Source: Sphingopyxis macrogoltabida | GTDB lineage: Bacteria > Pseudomonadota > Alphaproteobacteria > Sphingomonadales > Sphingomonadaceae | Assembly: GCA_003241685.1 (NCBI GenBank) | Contig: QFPJ01000020.1 | Span: 1-57,552 of the forward strand | Direction: 5' to 3' | DNA: 57,552 bases | Shown: in pieces, positions 1-7,530 of the stretch | How positions within the stretch are numbered: position 1 is the stretch's first letter | Layout: each line of letters begins with the position of its first letter | Position numbers and translations under genes: made by a program | Notes under the pieces: model-generated | Told to the model about the DNA's origin: nothing | Seen by the model: only the letters and a program-made list of their open reading frames with translations | The model's database searches: none

Positions 1-304
1 TCTCGACCATACCGATGCTGGCGAGCCAGCACAGATGGAATCGCCAGAACATCATGTCCCCGCCGAAAACGTCGTGGTTGCTCTCCGTGCCAAACCAGCT
101 CGCGTTGATCGCGGTCATGACCCTCAGCATCAGTTCATGCTGTTCAGGTGCGAAGTGGACCGGAGGGAAGCCAAGTTCTCCTTCCCAGAAGGCGTCCCTG
201 ACGCTCGACCAATTGCGCCCCGCTGCATCTTCGTAGCCGCGCGGATTGGCTCGAAGCCACCATCCCCACGGGAGCTCGCCGACGTGGCGATCAAAGTCGG
301 CCAC
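1..304 (-). CDS. Hypothetical protein, partial (runs off the left edge)
   Basis: An open frame of 101 codons without a stop reaches the window edge. It begins at a GTG preceded by GGAGG with a five-base spacer, and overlaps the end of the upstream 289-residue gene by 14 bases, so the two are probably translationally coupled. The visible protein starts VADFDRHVGELPWGWW and is rich in Trp, Phe and His. I do not recognise a family. An aromatic, acidic unknown protein directly after another unknown protein of similar composition suggests a conserved cargo pair on a mobile element. No catalytic motif is evident. Confidence 0.6.
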   Translation of the reverse strand, partial: MADFDRHVGELPWGWWLRANPRGYEDAAGRNWSSVRDAFWEGELGFPPVHFAPEQHELMLRVMTAINASWFGTESNHDVFGGDMMFWRFHLCWLASIGMVE

Positions 305-1160
305 GGCCACCTCCGCGACTGGGATCGAGGCCGATCGGCGGCGGCTGGTCGTCGCGCTGGGGCGCTGCGTCCCCGTCCGCGATCGCGCGCAGTTGAGCAG
401 CGAGCGCAACCGTTTCCCGGACAACATAGGCATCGTCGCGATAGGTCCGTGCGAGTTCCGATGACTTGGGCCTGGACGGAACCTGCGCATGCCTGGGAAT
501 GAGGTCGTACGCATGATCGCAACTGAAGCCGAACCACCATGCGTGCGGGTCTTCGACCCGGTGATCGGTAGCGTGCGCTACCGGATGGTAGACCGCCGGG
601 CGTAATGTCACGTGGCAGATGCGGCGCGCCTCGACGGCTAAACGACGCGCCGGACTCGGCCCTTCCTCGCACAGTCGTGAATAGGTCAAACCGCCATGCA
701 CCTCGATCCCGATGTCCGACGGAACTGCGCCATTATCCCAGCCCCAGAGTGGATGGCCGTGGGGAATGCCGACATATCCGGACAGAAAGCCATCGTCCGT
801 GTCACGCAACATGATGCAGTCGTAGCCACTCGCCTCATCGCGCCAGCTGACCTTATCCGCCTCACCGAGCCACGGCCCTTTGCCACCGGGCCGCGCCGCC
901 TGATCGTAGAATATTTCTTCCGCGGGAACGACGCACGCGCGGGTCGCATAAGCGCGACCGGTTACGAGAACGACGCCGCCCTCTAACATGACATCGCCTC
1001 CGTCACCGATCAGCTTGGCCACAGCGAGGTCGGAGCCGAGGATCGGCAGCAGTGTGCCGTCCGTGGCGGGCGCAACGGCAACCGTGGCTGCCTTTCGCAT
1101 GACGGACGTCTTGCGCCGCCCAGTGGGCACTAGCGCCTTGGAATTGGTGGTTTTAGCCAT
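291..1160 (-). CDS. Hypothetical protein of mobile-element type
   Basis: A 289-residue protein with an ATG start and a good ribosome-binding site (GGAGA, six bases upstream). The first 40 residues are basic and low in complexity (MAKTTNSKALVPTGRRKTS); the middle is acidic and aromatic, with Trp/His-rich patches such as HAWWFGFSCDHAYDLIP near residue 210. There is no signal peptide or membrane segment. The end overlaps the next minus-strand gene. I recognise no catalytic motif and assign no function. The XRE regulator gene is divergent across a 358-base gap that carries two inverted repeats, so regulation of this pair by that regulator is plausible but inferred. Confidence 0.7.
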   Translation of the reverse strand: MAKTTNSKALVPTGRRKTSVMRKAATVAVAPATDGTLLPILGSDLAVAKLIGDGGDVMLEGGVVLVTGRAYATRACVVPAEEIFYDQAARPGGKGPWLGEADKVSWRDEASGYDCIMLRDTDDGFLSGYVGIPHGHPLWGWDNGAVPSDIGIEVHGGLTYSRLCEEGPSPARRLAVEARRICHVTLRPAVYHPVAHATDHRVEDPHAWWFGFSCDHAYDLIPRHAQVPSRPKSSELARTYRDDAYVVRETVALAAQLRAIADGDAAPQRDDQPPPIGLDPSRGGGRGRL

Positions 1161-1391
1161 TTCTTCTCTCCAGCTTAATCTGCGGCACGGATGCTGATCG
1201 CTTCCGGCTACGCGTCATGGTGCTGCCCCCGGGGCGGTCTCCGAGTGCGTATCGTTTTCGCATGTCGGCCACGCGATGATCGGTCCGAGATCCCAAGTTT
1301 CCGCTGCCGAGTGGACTGCCCAGATGCGAGGGTGGGGAATGGTATCCCGACGGTGGTTCATGCGATGCCATTTGTAAGATGTGTAGCTATA

Positions 1392-1405
1392 ATATCGTTC
1401 GATAT
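1392..1405. promoter_or_regulatory. Inverted repeat, candidate operator
   Basis: ATATCG, two bases, then CGATAT: a perfect palindromic pair inside the most AT-rich part of the gap between the divergent unknown gene and the XRE regulator. The centre includes CGTTCG, a hexamer that recurs about 45 bases to the right. The position fits an operator over a promoter; binding by the XRE protein is inference. Confidence 0.4.
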
Positions 1406-1442
1406 ATCAGACAACGATGAGAGTCAACCGGCCGGAGGAAGT

Positions 1443-1460
1443 CGTTCGTTTGACCGAACG
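1443..1460. promoter_or_regulatory. Inverted repeat CGTTCG-N6-CGAACG, candidate operator
   Basis: Perfect 6-bp arms separated by TTTGAC, located 58 bases before the XRE start codon. The left arm repeats the CGTTCG core of the inverted repeat at 1392-1405, which makes a common binding protein more likely. Autoregulation by the adjacent XRE protein is the simplest reading. Confidence 0.4.
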
Positions 1461-1518
1461 CTCGTTGATTTCTATGGCGTTGCTCTCATGTTAGGTTGTG
1501 TCGGGGGAGGTCATGGAC

Positions 1519-1845
1519 ATGTCGTTGGCGATGAGGCTGCAGAACCTTCGCACGGCAAAGCAGCAATCGCTTCAGACAGTGGCTGACGCCATCGGCGCGT
1601 CGAAGGCGCATATCTGGGAGCTTGAGAAAGGCACCGCCACAAATCCGTCGATCGAACTTGTCCGAAAGCTCGCCAATCACTTTGAGGTATCTATCGCAAG
1701 CCTTGTCGGCGAGAAGCCGGACGAAGATAGCGATGACGAGCATTTGCTCGTCATGTACCGTGATCTGAAATCTCTCGATCCCCAAGACCGCCTGGTTCTT
1801 GGGGATATCATCAAAGGCATGCAGAAGCGCCGCTCCGGGGGGTAG
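1519..1845 (+). CDS. XRE-family transcriptional regulator
   Basis: A 108-residue cytoplasmic DNA-binding protein. Residues about 5-60 form a Cro/CI-type helix-turn-helix (LQTVADAIGASKAHIWELEKG), followed by a short acidic segment (DEDSDDEHLL) and a C-terminal helix likely to mediate dimerisation. I chose the ATG at 1519 because GGGGGAGG ends eight bases before it; an ATG at 1513 and a GTG at 1498 are in frame, but the first is too close to this site. The gene is divergent from two unknown genes, with inverted repeats between them, so it probably represses itself and that pair. Single-domain regulators of this type are common on mobile elements. Confidence 0.85.
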   Translation: MSLAMRLQNLRTAKQQSLQTVADAIGASKAHIWELEKGTATNPSIELVRKLANHFEVSIASLVGEKPDEDSDDEHLLVMYRDLKSLDPQDRLVLGDIIKGMQKRRSGG

Positions 1846-2016
1846 CAGAGCGGGCGCTCAGCACTGGTCTGAAGGCCCGACCCCTACCCTCGTGGTTGTC
1901 ACCGGCGCCACGTCCCCGGCAAAGGGCTTTGGCGCGGTCGGCGCTTTGGTCGATTCGGCTATTGGCGGTTCTGTCAGTCGGTCTTTGGGGCGAGTATTCG
2001 CATAGCGGACATTCGG

Positions 2017-2030
2017 CTCGATCGATCGAG
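2017..2030. promoter_or_regulatory. 14-bp perfect palindrome upstream of thermonuclease
   Basis: CTCGATCGATCGAG reads the same on both strands and ends 44 bases before the nuclease start codon. It could be a regulator site. GATC-rich palindromes also arise by chance in high-GC DNA, so the assignment is weak. Confidence 0.25.
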
Positions 2031-2074
2031 GATGTTCAAGAAATTGGTAAGCTAACCGCGCTAGAGTCCTTCAC

Positions 2075-2737
2075 ATGAAATGGCTTTTTGTAGTCGCACT
2101 GGCGCTCACCCCGCTTTCCGCGTCCGCGCAGGAAATTAGTGGTTCGGCCCGGGCGATGGACGGCGACTCTCTCGACATGGCGGGGATCGTCGTCCGCTTG
2201 CACGGTGTGGACGCCCCCGAGCTTAACCAGACTTGCGCGCGCGAGGGACAAAGCTGGGCATGCGGCAAAGAAGCGTCGGCGAAACTGGCGCAACTGGTCA
2301 ATGGTGCAGAATTGCAATGTGAGCAACGTGATGTCGACGACTATGACCGGATCGTCGCCAGCTGCACCGTGCGGCAGATAGATCTGGGCCAAGCCATGGT
2401 CGAAGCGGGCCTTGCAATTGCGTTGCCTCAGTTTAGCGATCGATATCTCGGCGCCGAGGCGCGCGCCAAGGCCCTCAAACTGGGCATCTGGAGTTCCGAC
2501 TTCCAAAAGCCGGCCGACTATCGGGCCGCCAATCCCAAGGCACATCGGCCCAAGCCGCAGGCATTCGCCGTGCGCCAGCCTATTGCATCGTCGGCGCCGT
2601 CCGGCGTCTATTACCGCAATTGCAGTGCTGCGTGGGCAGCGGGGGCCGCGCCGCTGTACCGCGGTCAGCCCGGCTATCGCCCGGAGATGGATGGCGACGG
2701 CGACGGCGTGGCGTGCGAACCATTCCGGCGCCGCTGA
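2075..2737 (+). CDS. Secreted thermonuclease with Excalibur domain
   Basis: A 220-residue exported nuclease. Residues 1-19 are a signal peptide ending ASA-QE. Residues about 20-145 are a staphylococcal-nuclease (SNase) fold with the catalytic signature RLHGVDAPE (Arg41, Asp46, Glu49) and a second Arg in DDYDRIVAS (Arg92), equivalent to the two active-site arginines of the family. Residues about 178-217 match the Excalibur calcium-binding domain, with NCSAAW and the acidic loop DGDGDGVACE. The expected role is calcium-dependent cleavage of DNA or RNA outside the cytoplasm, for example for nutrient use. Five cysteines in the mature nuclease part suggest disulphides. The gene appears monocistronic. 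Confidence 0.9.
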   Translation: MKWLFVVALALTPLSASAQEISGSARAMDGDSLDMAGIVVRLHGVDAPELNQTCAREGQSWACGKEASAKLAQLVNGAELQCEQRDVDDYDRIVASCTVRQIDLGQAMVEAGLAIALPQFSDRYLGAEARAKALKLGIWSSDFQKPADYRAANPKAHRPKPQAFAVRQPIASSAPSGVYYRNCSAAWAAGAAPLYRGQPGYRPEMDGDGDGVACEPFRRR

Positions 2738-2811
2738 GCCATAAGGGAGGATTGACAGGCGGTCAGCCAAAGTTTCTGGCGCGGTGCTGCAACTTTGCGT
2801 AGGCGAAAGAC

Positions 2812-3048
2812 ATGACGATGATCGGCACGAGAATCGAAGAGACGGGAACCTTGTTCCGCGACGCGGGCGGTTTCTCGCTTCGCCGTGACCTTGGCGGCCG
2901 GTGGCGGCTCGACCTGCACCGCGTTCCAGTCGACCATATCGGAAAGCGTGTTCGCGTCACCGGCATCGTGGTGGGCGAAGACCTGGTCGATGTCGACGGG
3001 GTGGCTCCTGAGAATATTGCTTCTTTGCCGCTTGCCGCTGGCGCGTAG
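2812..3048 (+). CDS. DUF5818 domain-containing small protein
   Basis: A 78-residue protein with the pattern I associate with DUF5818: TGTLFRDAGGFSLRRD, then GGRWRLDLHRVPVDHIGKRV and RVTGIVVGEDLVDVDGV. It looks like a compact all-beta protein of OB-like design, with no signal peptide or membrane segment. Function is unknown. An in-frame ATG two codons downstream is an alternative start. Such genes are scattered in sphingomonad genomes, often in accessory regions as here. Confidence 0.75.
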   Translation: MTMIGTRIEETGTLFRDAGGFSLRRDLGGRWRLDLHRVPVDHIGKRVRVTGIVVGEDLVDVDGVAPENIASLPLAAGA

Positions 3049-3070
3049 CCCCACTGCGCCACCTGCTCCG

Positions 3071-3193
3071 CTAGAACAAATATTTGAGCGCCTGCCACGC
3101 CCCGACGAGGAATGAGCCGGCCACCAACGCGGTCGCAATCCAGAATTCGATAGCGAGCGCTCGGTCGCGCCATTTGGATCCGCGCTTTTGCAT
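3071..3193 (-). CDS. Candidate 40-residue single-pass membrane protein
   Basis: A short frame from ATG to TAG encodes a basic N terminus (MQKRGSKWRDRALA) followed by one hydrophobic segment (WIATALVAGSFLVGAW) and the end QALKYLF. This is a typical layout for small inner-membrane proteins, with positive residues on the cytoplasmic side. No clear Shine-Dalgarno site precedes the ATG, and no other in-frame start codon lies close by. It sits alone between the DUF5818 gene and the MFS transporter. Function is unknown; whether it is translated is uncertain. Confidence 0.4.
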   Translation of the reverse strand: MQKRGSKWRDRALAIEFWIATALVAGSFLVGAWQALKYLF

Positions 3194-3354
3194 AGGCTCT
3201 GCATGGCACCACGAAATATTGTAGGAAAGTCATTAATCTACGGTTGTTGGCAACAACATCCCACGGAAAGGCATCACCCCGGAACTCACCTTCAGGCGCG
3301 CGATACCGCAGACTCTGGCCCCTTGCTGCCTGTCTGCTTCTGGAGCCGGTGGGG

Positions 3355-4713
3355 TCAATAGCTGACCTTCGTGCTCTCGTTCGATTGGCTGATCCCCGCG
3401 GACGCGCAGGCAGCAAGCGCAGCGACACCAAAAGCGATCGAGGCCGCTGCTCCGACGGGGGTGACGGAAAGCAAAATCGAGGCAATGAGCGCCCCTGTAA
3501 CTTGGCCCGTAAGCCTAGCAGTCCCCTGCACCCCTCCAGCCGAGGCCGCCCGATCAGCGGGCGCTGCAAGAAACATCGTGCGATTGTTCGGGGTCTGGAA
3601 TAGCCCAAACCCGATCCCGCAGAGGGTGATGCCCGATAAGTACACCGGAGCGCTCCAGCCGAGGGGGGCCGCAGCCAAGGCCGCCAACCCGAACGCCAAG
3701 ACCAATGCTCCGACGGCGCACAGCCGCGCCGGGTGGATGCGATCAAGGAGCCGCGCGGTAAACGGCGTCGTCACAAGCACGGCGAGGGGCCACGGTGTCA
3801 TCATAAAGGCAGTGGCCTGTGCCGTTAGTCCGAGCCGGTCGTGCAAGGCGAAAGGCAGGATCAGCAGCGCCAGGCCCAGTGCCGAAAAGCAGGCCACCGA
3901 CGCGAGAACCGATCGCGTGAAGCTGGGTGACCGAAAGAGCGCCAGCGGAAGAAACGGCGACGCTCGCCGAAAGTCGCGACGGACAAGCAACCAGAAGCCG
4001 GTCACGCCCGCCGCCAAAATCAAAGCACCGAGAAAAACCGATAAACGGGCAATCCCGGCCGCAACCACGAAAGCGGGAACAACCCCGGCGTAAGCCAATA
4101 TGCCTATGGCATCGAGCGGCTTGCGCTCTTGGCGATGGGACGGCAGCCCGCGCGCGGCCACCAGTGCCACACCCGCCAAAAGCACGCTACCAGCGAACAC
4201 GAAACGCCAGCTCCCCAGATTAAGCAATAACGCGCCGATCGTTGGTCCCGCAGCAGACAGGAGTGCAACCGTCATCGCGTTCCAGCCGATCGCCTTGGCA
4301 AACTCGTCCTCAGCGACGGTCCGGCGAAGCAGGGCCACGCCCAACGCCATGATGGACGCAGCACCAATCCCCTGCAGGACGCGGAAGATGACGAGCAAGA
4401 CGATGCCGGGAGCCATGGCGGACGCCACGGCGCTGAGGCCGAACAGGGCGGTGCCGGCGACAAAGGTTGAACGGTAGCCGAAGCGCTCGCCGATCGCGGC
4501 GAGCGGCAACAAGCCTGCGACGAGCGCTCCCTGATAGACGATCACCAGCCAGGCCGCGCGCGATGGCTCGACATCAAGCGCTTGCGCGATGGAAGGGAGC
4601 GCGATGTTGATGCTGGACGCGTCGAGCACCGCTGCCGCCATCGCCGCAAGCACGCTGGCGATGGCAGCCCGTCGGCGCATACCGCTTAGCGGGACAGAGA
4701 TCGTCGGCACCAT
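3355..4713 (-). CDS. MFS drug efflux transporter (DHA2-like)
   Basis: About 452 residues, with many hydrophobic segments across the whole length. The first repeat carries AAVLDASSINIALPSIAQAL in TM1 and a cytoplasmic loop GERFGYRST (motif A), then RVLQGIGAAS in TM4 (motif B) and SAAGPTIGALL in TM5 (motif C), which marks antiporter-type drug exporters. The likely role is proton-coupled export of a small hydrophobic compound. I chose the ATG seven bases after the stop of the cupin gene; an ATG 45 bases upstream overlaps that gene and is possible. The two genes form an operon divergent from a LysR regulator, which probably controls both. Confidence 0.85.
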   Translation of the reverse strand: MVPTISVPLSGMRRRAAIASVLAAMAAAVLDASSINIALPSIAQALDVEPSRAAWLVIVYQGALVAGLLPLAAIGERFGYRSTFVAGTALFGLSAVASAMAPGIVLLVIFRVLQGIGAASIMALGVALLRRTVAEDEFAKAIGWNAMTVALLSAAGPTIGALLLNLGSWRFVFAGSVLLAGVALVAARGLPSHRQERKPLDAIGILAYAGVVPAFVVAAGIARLSVFLGALILAAGVTGFWLLVRRDFRRASPFLPLALFRSPSFTRSVLASVACFSALGLALLILPFALHDRLGLTAQATAFMMTPWPLAVLVTTPFTARLLDRIHPARLCAVGALVLAFGLAALAAAPLGWSAPVYLSGITLCGIGFGLFQTPNNRTMFLAAPADRAASAGGVQGTARLTGQVTGALIASILLSVTPVGAAASIAFGVAALAACASAGISQSNESTKVSY

Positions 4714-4720
4714 GACGGTC

Positions 4721-5251
4721 TCAGGCGGACGGAACCCAGGTTCCGCCGACATCGGCATAGCGGACCATGGTGGTATCGTGGCGAAGATCGCGGGCCGTAA
4801 AGCGGAACTGGATCGCTGGCCCGCTGACGCAGAGCGTGTCGTGGATATCGCCCGGAAGATAGACCTGCACAGTCCCGGGCCGAATGATCGTCGATCCTCG
4901 CTTCACAAGACGCGCGCCTTCGCCCGGCTCATCGACGCGCGCATAGGTTCCCATCTCCATTTCACCGTGCAGAACACCATAGATGACCCAGCTCTGCCCA
5001 TGATCGTGCGGAACGCGATATCGCCCGTCGGCCTCGGTGTGCGCGAGCAGGACGAAGCCATGCACCGGATCGCGATAAAGTTCGCGGCTCTCGGGACGTT
5101 CGTGGCAGAGGTCTGCGAGCCATGCCTCGGTGCGCGGCGCCTGAAGCAGCTCGGCGAGGCGCGCGCTGCAATCGGCCACCAGCCCGGAGGTTAGCGGCCC
5201 CCAGTTATCGCGGACGCGTCCGGCGAAGAGGTCGAGGGCTGTCTGGGTCAT
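4721..5251 (-). CDS. Cupin-fold protein (putative dioxygenase or binding protein)
   Basis: A 176-residue protein. The core carries a cupin-like metal site: His82 and His84 in VPHDHGQ, Glu97 in LHGEME and His137 in PGDIHDT. The fold resembles cysteine-dioxygenase-like cupins, but no substrate can be assigned. The start was chosen at an ATG preceded by CAGGAAT; a longer frame upstream lacks support. It is the first gene of the operon with the MFS transporter. A cupin next to an efflux pump and a LysR regulator suggests detoxification of a small aromatic or thiol compound, which is inference. Confidence 0.75.
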   Translation of the reverse strand: MTQTALDLFAGRVRDNWGPLTSGLVADCSARLAELLQAPRTEAWLADLCHERPESRELYRDPVHGFVLLAHTEADGRYRVPHDHGQSWVIYGVLHGEMEMGTYARVDEPGEGARLVKRGSTIIRPGTVQVYLPGDIHDTLCVSGPAIQFRFTARDLRHDTTMVRYADVGGTWVPSA

Positions 5252-5262
5252 AGCAAATTCCT

Positions 5263-5281
5263 GTTTCGTTGATGTCGAAAC
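5263..5281. promoter_or_regulatory. Candidate LysR operator (GTTTCG-N7-CGAAAC)
   Basis: Perfect 6-bp arms with a seven-base spacer, 12 bases upstream of the cupin start. Within it T5266 and A5278 are separated by exactly 11 bases, fitting the T-N11-A rule for LysR-type regulators. It lies in the gap between the cupin-MFS operon and the divergent lysR gene. It also overlaps the leader next to the ribosome-binding site. Confidence 0.45.
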
Positions 5282-5382
5282 CGAAATAGACCATCGAGCG
5301 CATGGCGGAAGGCGCAGCATTTGCAATCCATCGTTGCGCTTGACGCTATGTCCGAGAGTCAGCCTATGGTAAGGCTAGCCCT

Positions 5383-6297
5383 ATGAGCGGTCCCGATCTC
5401 AATCTCCTGTTCACGCTGGACGCGCTGCTTCAGCAGGGCAGTGTTGCCGGGGCGGGACGCAAGCTCGGCCTCAGCCCCTCCGCGATGAGCCGCGCCCTCG
5501 CCCGCCTCAGGACGGTGACCGGCGACCCGCTTCTCGTGCGCGCGGGTCGCGGACTGGTCGCAACGCCGCGCGCCGAAGCGATGCGCGAAGAGGTCCACCG
5601 GCTCGTCGAGGATGCCCGCGCAGTCCTGCGACCCGCGGACACGGTCGATCTATACTGCCTCGACCGGACCTTCGTGCTCCGAACGAGCGACGGGTTCGCC
5701 GAGTCGATCGGCCCGCTCTTGATCCAGCAGGTTGCCGAGGAAGCGCCGCATGTCCGCATCCGCTTCATCCGCAAGCTGGACAAGGACAGCGCGGGTCTTC
5801 GCGACGGGGACATCGACCTCGAGACGGGCGTTGTCGGACGCGCGATCGGCCCCGAAGTGCGTGCGCAGTCGCTGTTCGTCGACCGCTACGTCGGCGTCGT
5901 GCGCGCCGGGCACCCTCTGGCCAAAGGCAACATGACCGCCGAGCGCTATGCCGAAGGTCGCCATGTATTAGTGACACGGCAAGGGCTCGATCTGGGCGCG
6001 ATCGACGCGAAGCTCGATACGCTCGGCCTCACGCGGACGATCGTCACCACCGTCGACGGGTTCGCCGCCGCCCTCGCGCTGGCCAAGGGATCGGACCTCA
6101 TCGCGACGGTTCCCGAGCGGCACACCGTTGTTCTTCGCCATGGGATGACGACGTTCACGCTGCCCGTCGAGACCGAGCCGTTCACGATATCGCTACTCTG
6201 GCACCCGCGCATGGAAGGCGACGCCGCGCACCGCTGGCTGCGCCAGCTCGTCCGGCAAGCTTGTGACACCGCCCTTCGTGCGACGCCGGGGATTTAG
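5383..6297 (+). CDS. LysR-family transcriptional regulator
   Basis: A 304-residue regulator. Residues about 4-62 are the winged helix-turn-helix (DLNLLFTLDALLQQGSVAGA, then LGLSPSAMSRALARLR), and residues about 90-295 form the periplasmic-binding-protein-like effector domain. The opening DLNLLFTLDALL resembles NodD/NahR-type members that respond to aromatic compounds. The gene is divergent from the cupin-MFS pair, the classical arrangement for a LysR regulator and its target operon. The likely role is activation of that operon upon binding its substrate; the ligand is unknown. Confidence 0.9.
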   Translation: MSGPDLNLLFTLDALLQQGSVAGAGRKLGLSPSAMSRALARLRTVTGDPLLVRAGRGLVATPRAEAMREEVHRLVEDARAVLRPADTVDLYCLDRTFVLRTSDGFAESIGPLLIQQVAEEAPHVRIRFIRKLDKDSAGLRDGDIDLETGVVGRAIGPEVRAQSLFVDRYVGVVRAGHPLAKGNMTAERYAEGRHVLVTRQGLDLGAIDAKLDTLGLTRTIVTTVDGFAAALALAKGSDLIATVPERHTVVLRHGMTTFTLPVETEPFTISLLWHPRMEGDAAHRWLRQLVRQACDTALRATPGI

Positions 6298-6444
6298 GAG
6301 AAGCGGGACATGGCGTCGGACGCACGAAGCAAATGCAAATGATGCAGCTTCCGCCGTTTCGGAGGAGGCGATATTGAGGCCGCACCGCCCGGAACCGGGG
6401 GTGTTCATAACTGGATCGATCGCCAAGCGCAGGGAGGGACGCTC

Positions 6445-7461
6445 ATGATTGTGAAAAGCAGATTGTTCGCGCCGTTGTTGATGGCGACCGTCACGCCCCC
6501 GGCGGCTCTTGCCATCCTGCCCGCAACCGCTGTGGCTGCCGAGCAGACGTATCAGATCGGCTTCGAGCAGGCCGCGATCCCTGATACCGACCATGCCCCG
6601 ATTGCCGCGATCATCTGGTATCCGACCACCGCAGAGGCACGCGACGTGCAAATTGGACCGGTCGCTATCAAGGCGGCGCCCAGCGCGCCCGTCGCCAGAT
6701 CGGGTTTGCCGATGGTGATCATCTCGCACGGCACCGGCGGGGGGTCGATCAGCCATATCGACACGGCCATGGCCCTTGCCCAAGCCGGGTTCATTGTCGT
6801 GACGCCGACCCACAGCGGCGACAATTATGAGGATGAGAGCAGTGTCGGAAAGCCGGCGTGGTTTGCCGATCGTTCGCGCCATATCGTCCGGACGATCGAC
6901 TTCATGCTGGGCGGTTGGCGCGGAGGGTCAAATATCGGCAAGGACAAGATCGGTATCTTCGGCTTCTCGGCCGGCGCGACGACCGCGCTAATCGCCATTG
7001 GCGGCGAACCGGACCTCGGGCGCCTTGCACCGCATTGTGCGAAGCAACCCGAGTTCGCGTGCCGCCTTTTCCCAGCTCCGGGTGCCCCGATAGAAAATCC
7101 GTCCTGGTCGCATGACCCCCGCATATCGGCCGCGGCGATCGCAGCGCCGGGGCTGGGATTTCTCTTTGGGCCGGACAGTCTCGCGAAGGTGAAGGCACCT
7201 GTTCAGGTCTGGGCTGGAAGCGATGACGAAATCGTGCCCTATGCCAGCAACACCGCCAATGTCAGGGTCCTGCTGCCCAAGACCACGGAATATCGCCAGG
7301 TTCAGGGCGCGGGACATCTTTCCTTCCTTGCGCCATGCCCTGACCCGAGCATGATGCCGGCGATCTGCACCGACAAGCCCGGCTTTGACCGGACGGTGTT
7401 TCATGCCGAGCTCAATGCCGCCCTCATTACCTTCTTCCGCGCCAAGCTTGCCGCGCCATAG
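6445..7461 (+). CDS. Exported alpha/beta hydrolase (dienelactone-hydrolase-like)
   Basis: A 338-residue protein with a signal peptide (residues 1-32, ending AVAAEQ). The alpha/beta hydrolase core shows the oxyanion stretch ISHGTGGG near residue 94, the nucleophile elbow GFSAG with Ser175, an acid in AGSDDE (Asp260 or Asp261) and His291 in GAGHLSF. The layout resembles PAF-acetylhydrolase or dienelactone-hydrolase-like enzymes acting on esters in the periplasm. The ribosome-binding site GGGAGGGACGCTC supports the start. It lies in the same direction as the lysR gene before it and the serine hydrolase after it; the substrate is unknown. Confidence 0.85.
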   Translation: MIVKSRLFAPLLMATVTPPAALAILPATAVAAEQTYQIGFEQAAIPDTDHAPIAAIIWYPTTAEARDVQIGPVAIKAAPSAPVARSGLPMVIISHGTGGGSISHIDTAMALAQAGFIVVTPTHSGDNYEDESSVGKPAWFADRSRHIVRTIDFMLGGWRGGSNIGKDKIGIFGFSAGATTALIAIGGEPDLGRLAPHCAKQPEFACRLFPAPGAPIENPSWSHDPRISAAAIAAPGLGFLFGPDSLAKVKAPVQVWAGSDDEIVPYASNTANVRVLLPKTTEYRQVQGAGHLSFLAPCPDPSMMPAICTDKPGFDRTVFHAELNAALITFFRAKLAAP

Positions 7462-7530
7462 CGGCGCGCGCACTCCCCCGCCTTCCAATCCCGCACGAAT
7501 GCGGTCGGCACCGACCGCAAAGGATGTCCC

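Noticed and set aside
1153..1371. 72-codon minus-strand frame overlapping the start of the 289-residue unknown gene
   Set aside because: No ribosome-binding site, low-complexity Ser/Arg/Pro product; more likely an untranslated leader.
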